From positions 1-6,209 of the forward strand of contig CAAGLK010000052.1 of the NCBI GenBank assembly GCA_900770765.1: a stretch of DNA of 6,209 nucleotides. Reading direction: 5' to 3'. Both the position numbers and the translations under genes were made by a program. The notes beneath the pieces were generated by a model that worked only from the letters and a program-made list of their open reading frames with translations, had not been told where the DNA came from and did no database searches. This document shows positions 1 through 5,263 of the stretch, piece after piece. The stretch comes from Helicobacteraceae bacterium (GTDB lineage Bacteria; Campylobacterota; Campylobacteria; Campylobacterales; Helicobacteraceae). Each line of letters begins with the position of its first letter. Within the stretch, counting starts at the first letter, position 1.

Positions 1-408
1 ATTTACTTCTAATGATAATATTTGTTTATTTCTATAAGCCTTTATCGAAGTAAAAAACATATCTACGCCAAAAATTTCCTCTTCAATAGTTTTAATAGTA
101 TAAGTTTTATTAACTAATTTAACTTTATCAATAAATTTTATAATATCTTCATGAAATCTTTTTTTATTTTTAATTTTGCTTGGCAAAAAACTCTCCAAAG
201 CAGAAAAAGGAATTTCAATTTTATCATTAAATCTATCTTTTTTGATAAAATAACAAATAGTAAAAAACATATTAAAGTCCGAAGCAGTAAAGCTATCTGG
301 AAATACTAAAGTCATATTCATCTCATTTGCATATGACAAATCACCTTTTTCAACTTCTATTTTCATTATAAATTCCTTAAAACGAAAACCTAAAGTTATA
401 TTCGGCAT
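1..408 (-). CDS. Replication initiator-like protein (Rep_3 type), N-terminal part, cut by window edge
   Basis: An open frame of 136 codons runs from ATG at 408 to the window edge with no stop, so the C-terminal part is missing. The N-terminus reads MPNITLGFRF, with a second in-frame ATG at 366 (MKIEVEKGDL). Both have Shine-Dalgarno sequences: AGGAG at 421-417 for the first and AAGGA at 378-374 for the second. The upstream one is stronger, but the second start gives a more family-like N-terminus. The pattern (a short beta-rich start, FTASDFNMFFTICYFIKK, then FSALESFLPS, then RFHEDIIKFIDKV and a beta strand ending FFTSIKAYRNKQILSLEVN) resembles the first winged-helix domain of Rep_3 initiators on Campylobacter and Helicobacter plasmids. 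Such proteins bind iterons at a plasmid origin and often repress their own promoter. The family call is from remembered pattern, not a search. The second winged helix lies outside the window. Confidence 0.6.
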   Translation of the reverse strand, partial: MPNITLGFRFKEFIMKIEVEKGDLSYANEMNMTLVFPDSFTASDFNMFFTICYFIKKDRFNDKIEIPFSALESFLPSKIKNKKRFHEDIIKFIDKVKLVNKTYTIKTIEEEIFGVDMFFTSIKAYRNKQILSLEVN

Positions 409-446
409 AAATAATTCTCCTAAATTTTTGATAATATATCTTATCA
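409..446 (-). promoter_or_regulatory. Leader of the Rep-like gene with inverted repeat and RBS
   Basis: A perfect inverted repeat, TGATAA (429-434), six-base spacer, TTATCA (441-446), lies just upstream of the AGGAG ribosome binding site at 421-417. A TATATT-like -10 falls inside it on the minus strand. An inverted repeat over the promoter of an initiator gene fits known autorepression by Rep_3 proteins. The promoter and operator roles are inferred; the repeat and RBS are visible. Confidence 0.35.
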
Positions 447-459
447 TTAAGAGAATTAA

Positions 460-732
460 AAAAAAATTAAATTACCTTTTATTTTATTAGCTATCGCTTT
501 AAAGCACAGACGCCAAAAGATAGAATATCACAAAATTATCCAAACCAAACCAAATTTAAAAGTCCCACCAATAGAGCATTACGAAGATTACAGATCCGCC
601 CTAGCTGAAAAACAAAGCGCACCATACAGACTAGGTCAAGCCCTTATCAAAGCCACCAAAACTTGGTATAAAGGCGGATTAATAAAATTATATTTTGAGA
701 TAAATGAGATAAAAAGGGATAAAAAGAGATAA
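460..732 (+). pseudogene. Start-less 3' remnant of a larger gene, possibly surface-polysaccharide/glycosyltransferase related
   Basis: Ninety codons are open between an in-frame TAA at 457-459 and the stop TAA at 730-732, and none is ATG, GTG or TTG. The reading is clearly protein-like: KLPFILLAIALKHRRQ, then a basic/polar stretch with LKVPPIEHYEDYRSAL, then YRLGQALIKATKTWYKGG, and a charged tail FEINEIKRDKKR. A hydrophobic then basic segment, a 'PP..E.Y.DY' stretch and a final 'LG.ALIKA.KTWYKGG' block recall C-terminal ends of glycosyltransferases or capsule proteins in Campylobacter. That is recall, not a search. The absence of any start and the abrupt stop upstream indicate a truncated gene left by insertion or deletion. 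The tail after WYKGG is made partly by 10-bp repeats and may not be ancestral. Confidence 0.5.
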
Positions 733-735
733 ATT
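697..735 (+). repeat. Four near-identical 9-10 bp tandem units (GRGATAAAWW)
   Basis: The units are GAGATAAAT (697-705), GAGATAAAAA (706-715), GGGATAAAAA (716-725) and GAGATAAATT (726-735). They are spaced by about one helical turn, cover the last codons of the plus-strand remnant including its stop, and run into the left arm of the hairpin at 732-763. They could be slippage-grown low-complexity DNA or a protein-binding array. Typical plasmid iterons are longer, about 17-22 bp. Confidence 0.6.
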
Positions 736-763
736 ATCAAATTTAAGGCTAAATTTGATAATT
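732..763. terminator. Perfect 14-bp hairpin between convergent reading frames
   Basis: AATTATCAAATTTA (732-745) pairs without mismatch to TAAATTTGATAATT (750-763) around the loop AGGC. It lies between the end of the plus-strand remnant (732) and the end of the minus-strand specificity gene (804), so a bidirectional terminator is plausible. The stem is nearly all A/T and no strong T run follows on either strand, so termination may be weak. A protein-binding palindrome is an alternative. Confidence 0.5.
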
Positions 764-803
764 ATAAAATTGCGGATTAATGAATTTTAATCTTTAAATT
801 TAT

Positions 804-1952
804 CTACCTTTTTATTATCTCTTTTGTGGTGGCTATGTTTTTGCTTAGGTAGCTACCCACTCCTTTTATACACTCTTTTTGGATAGCTTTTATAAAACTC
901 TCCATAAAATCAAAATCTATTTCGCCGTTAGCGGTTATGGGTAGTTTTATGCTTTCATTTTTAACTCTTTCCCAGCTTGCTTTTAACTCATAAGAAAATT
1001 TTAATTTAATTGATTTTTGTGTAGCGGTTGCAAGATAAATTAAAATTTCTTTTGTGATATTTTCAAATTTTGGTTTTACTAAATAAGCATTGTATAAAAC
1101 ACCAGTCTTTTGTGGTTGAGCATAGACATTGCCTGTCGAAACTGCACCGTCATTAACAATATCAATTGTCATTTCTGCACTTTCAAAATCGCATTCTCTG
1201 CCATAATACATAATTCCATTATCACCATCTTTTGCATTAACTAGCGGTAGCGAAAATTCCGTTGTCTGTATTTTTGAAATATCATTGGATTTATCAAAAT
1301 TTGATTTTAAAAATTTGAGTGATAATTTATCAAACAAATCACCAATTCTAAATTCGCCCCAATTATAATTTTTAAATTTAGAAAGAGCGGATAATTCAGC
1401 GGCGGTTAATTCATAATCTTTTAAGCCAGTGGCTTTTAGATAGGCTTCTAGCTCACGCACACGCTCCGCTTCTAGCTCACGCACACGCTCCGCTTCTAGC
1501 TCCGCTATAAAACTCTCCATAAAATCAAAATCAATCTCGCCACTAGCGGTTATGGGTAGTTTAATTTTATGTTCAGCAAAGCTCTTTTGTCTATATTGCT
1601 TTTCATATCCAAACTTTGCTTTATCCTTATTGATTGCACTTGTCATAAAAAGCAAAGACTTATTACTAATATCTATTTTAGGTAAGAAAACTAAAATATT
1701 ATCATCACAAAGAAATTTGTAATTCCTGTAAAAACAATTACAAAACATATCTATTGTTAAATGATTTTCATAAATTTTTAGTTCATTATCATAAGCTATA
1801 AATTCAGCTACTCCTTGATTTTGCTCACCAGCTGTAACTAGTGGAATTTTACCACTTTTACGCTTTGATTTAATAAATCTTGTGCCGCGCTCTATATCAA
1901 ATAATTCATTTAATTTAAACTCTTGCCACTTTATTTTTTCTAGCTCTTTGCT
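804..1952 (-). CDS. Specificity (S) subunit of a type I/IIB-like restriction-modification system, start codon unresolved
   Basis: This subunit reads the DNA target for the nuclease-methylase encoded just upstream. Similarity to S subunits begins at SKELEKIKWQEFKLNELFDIERGT, at the very stop of the upstream gene, giving about 382 residues. The first recognition domain runs to about residue 130 and the second (WGEFRIGDLFDKL onward) covers roughly residues 195-350. Each is followed by the same block, LPITA(S/N)GEIDFDFMESFI. Between them is a charged helical spacer with repeated ELEAERVR, then YLKATGLKDYELTAAEL. Two unlike recognition domains imply an asymmetric split target. The first ATG (1748) lies inside domain 1 and would remove about 68 residues, including its start, so it is not a credible start. 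No ATG, GTG or TTG occurs in frame between TAA at 1973-1971 and 1748. Options are an ATT start at 1961, a start lost by mutation, or +1 frameshifting from the upstream gene. Confidence 0.8.
   Translation of the reverse strand, partial: SKELEKIKWQEFKLNELFDIERGTRFIKSKRKSGKIPLVTAGEQNQGVAEFIAYDNELKIYENHLTIDMFCNCFYRNYKFLCDDNILVFLPKIDISNKSLLFMTSAINKDKAKFGYEKQYRQKSFAEHKIKLPITASGEIDFDFMESFIAELEAERVRELEAERVRELEAYLKATGLKDYELTAAELSALSKFKNYNWGEFRIGDLFDKLSLKFLKSNFDKSNDISKIQTTEFSLPLVNAKDGDNGIMYYGRECDFESAEMTIDIVNDGAVSTGNVYAQPQKTGVLYNAYLVKPKFENITKEILIYLATATQKSIKLKFSYELKASWERVKNESIKLPITANGEIDFDFMESFIKAIQKECIKGVGSYLSKNIATTKEIIKR
891..948 (-). repeat. 58-bp direct repeat, copy after recognition domain 2
   Basis: This copy encodes LPITANGEIDFDFMESFI near the C-terminus of the S subunit. 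It matches 1506-1563 with only about five mismatches by eye. The two copies mark the pseudo-twofold layout of S subunits, each recognition domain followed by a conserved block. Confidence 0.85.
1447..1506 (-). repeat. 24-bp perfect tandem repeat in the S-subunit spacer (2 copies plus a shortened third)
   Basis: Units 1447-1470 and 1471-1494 are identical. A third at 1495-1506 is the same unit lacking 12 internal bases. The repeat is in frame (8 residues, ELEAERVR) and lies in the predicted helical/coiled-coil spacer between the two recognition domains. Copy-number change would lengthen or shorten that spacer without breaking the frame. Confidence 0.9.
1506..1563 (-). repeat. 58-bp direct repeat, copy after recognition domain 1
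   Basis: Partner of 891-948. It encodes LPITASGEIDFDFMESFI, immediately before the ELEAERVR spacer. Recombination between the copies would remove the spacer and second recognition domain in frame (offset 615 bp, 205 codons). Confidence 0.85.
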
Positions 1953-1967
1953 AAAGTAAATCCTTTT
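1950..1967 (-). promoter_or_regulatory. Gene junction with CTT-TAG-C, a possible +1 frameshift site
   Basis: On the minus strand the first gene ends CTT TAG (1956-1951), and the S frame continues as AGC AAA GAG if one T is skipped. CTT-stop-C is the arrangement used by the prfB (RF2) +1 frameshift site, where a Shine-Dalgarno-like G run sits 3 bases upstream. Here AAAAGG (1967-1962) sits 5 bases upstream of CTT, a less ideal spacing and a weaker pairing. Because the S frame has no ordinary start, a shift producing a joined nuclease-methylase-specificity chain is possible but unproven. The AAAAGG could equally be an RBS for a lost or non-AUG start. Confidence 0.3.
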
Positions 1968-4012
1968 GGTTTAAATTTTGTGTTGTTTCATTTTTAATTA
2001 TATTTGAAACTTCCCAAGCTAGAAAATCACTCACGCATTTTTTAAAGTCGTTTAAAGTAGGCGTTGTATCAATAGGCGCACATTTGTTCCAGTCAGAGCC
2101 ACTATTTGGGTCTATTGTCTCTTCGTGGTATTCTTTGTCTGTAAAAATATTTAGTTTAGATTTACCAACGCGCACGAGATTTACTAATTCATCATATCTA
2201 GCTTTTGCGTCGCCTGTATCACGAAGATTTAGACTAGCTTTTGCTTTTTTGCGATTTGCTCTAGTGTAGCCATCATTTGAAAAATCTATAAATTTAACCA
2301 TCTCATCTTTATTGTGCTTTTCACCTATGCGAAATACATAAATGTAGGTTTGGACGCTTGATTTACCGATGAAAAGGTCTATAGGCATTTTTATACTTGC
2401 TATTAGTGTGTTTTGCTCTAAGATTTTTTTATTATATTCGCTTGCTTTGCCAGAGCCGGCTGAGCCTTGTATGATTATAGCGGCGTAGCCTTTTTTCATC
2501 ATTTTTAGGGCTTTTTGGACAAAGATCATACCGCAGCCAGCAGCTGAATACGGCGGATTTAGGATAAAGGCAGTGGCGGGGAATTCTACTCCATCATTTT
2601 CACCAAAGCCGTAATTTCCGCTAAAATCAGTTAAACTATCTTTATTTAAGATATTTGAGCTACCATCACCCATTAAAATCATATTTAAAATTGCTAACAT
2701 ATAAACGCTAGGCAAAATTTCAAGCCCTAGAAGTTGCTTTGCTTTGATATTAGCGATTTTTATTCTTAGCTCATCTGATGATTTTATCTCATTTTTGGCA
2801 TCTTTTATCATCTCATTCATAGCAGCGACCAAAAGTCCCGCCGAGCCAGTAGCGAAGTCCCAAACGAAGCTATCTTTATTTACTCTAGCGAGTTTAGCTA
2901 AAAGTGTAGCTACATAAGATGGCGTTAGCACGACATCATTTAGCTTATTTTGACTAAATCCTAGCCAAGAATACATCTCATTAAAGAGCTTGCCAGTAAA
3001 ATCTGTGCTTAAATCAGTTTTATAATAAATCCCAAGGTCATCTACAATCTTGCTAAAAACTCTTTTTAGTTGGGTTTCGCCGTTTATTACTCTATTTAAA
3101 TTTTCGCTTAAAATGGTATTTTCTAGTGTGCGAGTGATGAGGGTTTTTTTGTCATCTGGGATAGCTTTTTTATTTAAAAATGCCTTTACTTTTCGCATTA
3201 AGATATCGCCATCTCTATTGCCATCTTCATTTAGGCTTTTTAGCTCGGCTTTTTCTAGTGGTTTTACAGCGTTTGGAATTCCAATTGTAGCGATGATAGA
3301 AGCCGTTACTAGATAGACTCTATCATTTTCTCCAAGTCCGCTTTCGTTTTTGTAAATATCATTATTTAGTTTTGTTAAGCTTGTGGCTATTTCTAGGTCT
3401 AATTTTTCTTTGATTTGTGCTTTTTCTTCATCGCTTAGGCTTAGCTCTTTTACTTTGTCTATAAAATCATTAAAATTTTCTTTTTTTAAAAATGAAAAAT
3501 CGCTAAATTTGCCTACTTCTTGACCTATACCAAAATTGCTTTTTGAGATGAGATAAACGGCGATTTCGTGCTTTAAAGCACCAAAATCATCTTTATAGCC
3601 ACTCATTCCGATTGAAATAATATCTTCGTAATTTGTATAATGTAAAATCGCATTTGCGTAATGAACTGCGCCATTTAGCGCATAAGAGTTGATATTTTTA
3701 AAATCAGGTTCGTTTTTATCAGTTTTATTTGCTACTTGATTTTTATCATCTAATTTTATTAATTTATCTTTATAACCTTTATACTCTATAAGGATAGGAT
3801 ATACCCCCCCCCCACTTATCTTCTAATAAGAGTTTAGCATCAGGGCGATTGCCACCTTGTCCGCCATTTTTTGAGTAATATTCATTTAATGCGTTGTCAA
3901 TTTGGCTATTGCCAGTTGATTCTTGTTCTAGTTTGTAGTCTAGTCCATATGATTTTAGCCAACCATTTGCTAAGTCTGCGATTTGTGGTTCTACTGATTG
4001 AAGTTTTGCCAT
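1951..4012 (-). CDS. Nuclease-N6-adenine methyltransferase subunit of a type IIB (BcgI-like) restriction system, phase-variable, frame broken here
   Basis: It is predicted to cut and methylate DNA at the target chosen by the adjacent S subunit. The start is ATG at 4012 (MAKLQSVEPQ) with AAAGGAG five bases upstream. Residues 1-77 are read before a stop caused by a G10 run; removing one G joins the frames into about 686 residues, near BcgI-type A subunits. In the joined protein the N-terminal domain has a PD-(D/E)xK pattern: RPDAKLLL (Asp58) and YPILIEYKG (Glu76-x-Lys78). The methyltransferase follows, with AdoMet motif I WDFATGSAGLL (Asp about 385) and catalytic motif IV NPPY (Asn about 485), as in N6-adenine enzymes (N6_Mtase family). 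The longest intact piece starts at ATG 3606 (551 codons). It lacks the nuclease and has no good RBS, so 3606 is unlikely to be the real start. The domain calls are firm; the BcgI-like class is inference from nuclease and methylase fused plus a separate S subunit. As sequenced the gene is OFF. Confidence 0.85.
3804..3813 (-). repeat. Homopolymer G10 (C10 on plus strand), phase-variation tract
   Basis: Ten consecutive C on the plus strand lie inside the nuclease-methylase gene. In the minus-strand frame TGG GGG GGG GGT leads to a stop after ISYPYRV. With nine G the reading becomes WGGVYPILIEYKGYKDKL and stays open to 1951. G9 (or G6, G12) is therefore ON, and G10 and G11 are OFF. Poly-G tracts of 8-12 are the usual slipped-strand switches in Campylobacter. 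An assembly or base-calling error in the run length cannot be excluded. Confidence 0.92.
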
Positions 4013-4046
4013 TTATACTCCTTTAATGCTTTGAAAATGGATTATA
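4013..4046 (-). promoter_or_regulatory. Promoter -10 and RBS of the restriction-modification locus
   Basis: A consensus TATAAT lies at 4046-4041 on the minus strand in A/T-rich DNA, followed by AAAGGAG at 4024-4018 and the ATG at 4012. The spacing gives a leader of about 20-25 bases. No clear -35 is seen, as is normal for sigma-70 promoters in Campylobacter. The remaining bases, 4047-4153, show no gene or obvious site. Confidence 0.6.
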
Positions 4047-4153
4047 ACTAAATTTAAAAATAATTAATCTAATAATTGAAATTTAATTTTGATTTTAAGC
4101 TTTAATTTAGTCAGAGTGGGGCGGTTTTGTGTTTAAAATGCAGATTAGCCAAA

Positions 4154-4182
4154 GCGGGTATCGTAAATTTCTAAATACCCGC
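4154..4182 (-). terminator. Hairpin downstream of prs
   Basis: GCGGGTAT (4154-4161) pairs perfectly with ATACCCGC (4175-4182) around a 13-base loop, starting 8 bases after the prs stop. It is the only G/C-rich stem in this intergenic region. The T run that follows on the minus strand is short (TTT), so this is a probable but not ideal intrinsic terminator. Confidence 0.55.
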
Positions 4183-4190
4183 ATAAAACT

Positions 4191-5120
4191 TTAATAAAAC
4201 AAGCTATTTACGCTCTCATCGTGATATACTCTGCGGATCACTTCGCCAAATAGTGGCGCTGTGGTTAAGACCTTGATATATGGGCTTTGCTCTTTGAGTG
4301 GGATGGTATCAGTCGTGACTAGCTCATCTAAGACTCCGCTATTTATCCTATCATACGCAGGGCCACTTAAAACCGGATGAGTACAAAAGGCCATTACGCT
4401 TGTGGCGCCATTTTTCTTAAATACTTCAGCGGCTTTGACTATTGTGCCTGCTGTATCGATCATATCATCGATTAGGATTACATCCTTGCCATTTACATCG
4501 CCTATGATATTCATAACTTCGCTTTCATTGGCCTTTTCACGGCGTTTATCCACAATTACCATATCCAAATCCAAACTCTTAGCCAAGGTTCTAGCACGAG
4601 CTACGCCACCCACATCAGGACTAGCGACTATAGGATTTTTAAGATTTTTATTTTTTACATAGTCTAAAAATACGATTGTACCATATAGATTATCAACAGG
4701 AATATCGAAAAAGCCTTGAATTTGCCCAGCGTGAAGATCCATAGTAACTACTCTATCTATGCCAGCGGTTTGCATCATATTGGCTACTAATTTTGCTGTT
4801 ATCGGCACTCTTGGGGCGGCTTTTCTATCTTGTCTAGCATAGCCAAAGTACGGCACAACTGCGGTTATAGAGCTAGCGCTTGAGCGTTTTAGGGCGTCAG
4901 TTAGGATCAAAAGCTCCATTAAATTTATATTAGCGGGTGCGCAGGTTGGCTGGATGATAAAGACATCTTTGCCACGCACGCTTTCGCCGATTTGAACGCT
5001 GATTTCGCAATCGCTAAATCTTTTGATACTTGCTTCACTTAGGGGAATTCCTAAATATTTGGCTACCATTTTAGAAAATTCTACATTTGCTGTCCCAGAA
5101 AAAATCTTATATCCACGCAT
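4191..5120 (-). CDS. prs: Ribose-phosphate pyrophosphokinase (PRPP synthase)
   Basis: Cytosolic enzyme that transfers pyrophosphate from ATP to ribose 5-phosphate, making PRPP for purine, pyrimidine, histidine, tryptophan and NAD synthesis. The 309-residue length is normal for bacterial class I enzymes. Visible motifs are the ATP-site RQDRK at 96-100, the family signature DLHAGQIQGFFDIPVDNLYG at 128-147 with the metal-binding His130, the catalytic-loop KRR at 192-194, and the PRPP-binding loop LIDDMIDTAGT at 216-226. The start ATG at 5120 has AAGGGA five bases upstream and gives the usual short N-terminus (MRGYKIFSGTANVEFS). It is transcribed divergently from the copper ATPase gene and ends at its own hairpin, so it is probably monocistronic here. 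Nothing is missing or unusual; it marks core chromosome beside the restriction locus. Confidence 0.97.
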   Translation of the reverse strand: MRGYKIFSGTANVEFSKMVAKYLGIPLSEASIKRFSDCEISVQIGESVRGKDVFIIQPTCAPANINLMELLILTDALKRSSASSITAVVPYFGYARQDRKAAPRVPITAKLVANMMQTAGIDRVVTMDLHAGQIQGFFDIPVDNLYGTIVFLDYVKNKNLKNPIVASPDVGGVARARTLAKSLDLDMVIVDKRREKANESEVMNIIGDVNGKDVILIDDMIDTAGTIVKAAEVFKKNGATSVMAFCTHPVLSGPAYDRINSGVLDELVTTDTIPLKEQSPYIKVLTTAPLFGEVIRRVYHDESVNSLFY

Positions 5121-5189
5121 TTTTATCCCTTAAAATAGTTAAAAAACTTAATTTTATCCTAACTTTGCTTAAAAATTTAAGTGATTATC
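5121..5189 (-). promoter_or_regulatory. Upstream region of prs: RBS and candidate promoter
   Basis: AAGGGA lies 5 bases before the prs ATG. A TGCGATAAT element (extended -10, GATAAT at 5189-5184) is preceded by T-rich DNA on the minus strand. A second TAAAAT candidate (within the GGATAAAATT stretch near 5155) is closer to the gene. Which one is used cannot be decided. The 14-bp palindrome CTTAAAAATTTAAG (5168-5181) lies between them. Confidence 0.35.
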
Positions 5190-5233
5190 GCAAAATAAAT
5201 TTAAGTTTATGAGCCTTATATAAGCAAATTTAT

Positions 5234-5263
5234 TATAAAATCTTAGAAAAATTTAGGTTTGAT
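5234..5263 (+). promoter_or_regulatory. Candidate -10 and RBS of the copper ATPase gene
   Basis: TATAAA at 5234-5239 in A/T-rich DNA is followed by TTTAGG at 5252-5257, six bases before the ATG at 5264. The leader would be about 18-20 bases. No -35 is evident. Confidence 0.4.

Noticed and set aside
458..466. Run of nine A as a second phase-variation tract
   Set aside because: It lies outside the initiator gene and at the dead edge of the remnant, so slippage would not restore a recognisable gene start.
1447..1506. CRISPR-like array
   Set aside because: The units are directly adjacent with no spacers, in frame inside a coding gene; it is a coding tandem repeat.
804..1748. ATG at 1748 as the true start of the S subunit
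   Set aside because: The frame upstream is open and encodes the typical beginning of recognition domain 1 (WQEFKLNELFDIERG), so this ATG is internal.
2084..2269. 61-codon plus-strand open frame opposite the methylase gene
   Set aside because: It lies wholly antisense to a well-supported coding region and shows no family pattern or RBS.
3050..3316. 88-codon plus-strand open frame opposite the methylase gene
   Set aside because: Its Phe/Ser-rich composition is what the reverse of Lys/Glu-rich coding produces, and it lies inside the methylase region.
1951..3606. ATG at 3606 as the true start of a stand-alone methylase
   Set aside because: There is no good RBS, the upstream frame encodes nuclease-domain sequence, and a strong promoter and RBS precede ATG 4012.
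4047..4153. tRNA or small RNA gene between the restriction locus and prs
   Set aside because: No cloverleaf, T-loop or conserved RNA pattern was seen; only A/T-rich DNA up to the prs hairpin.
4402..4662. 86-codon plus-strand open frame opposite prs
   Set aside because: It is antisense to the prs catalytic region and has no independent support.
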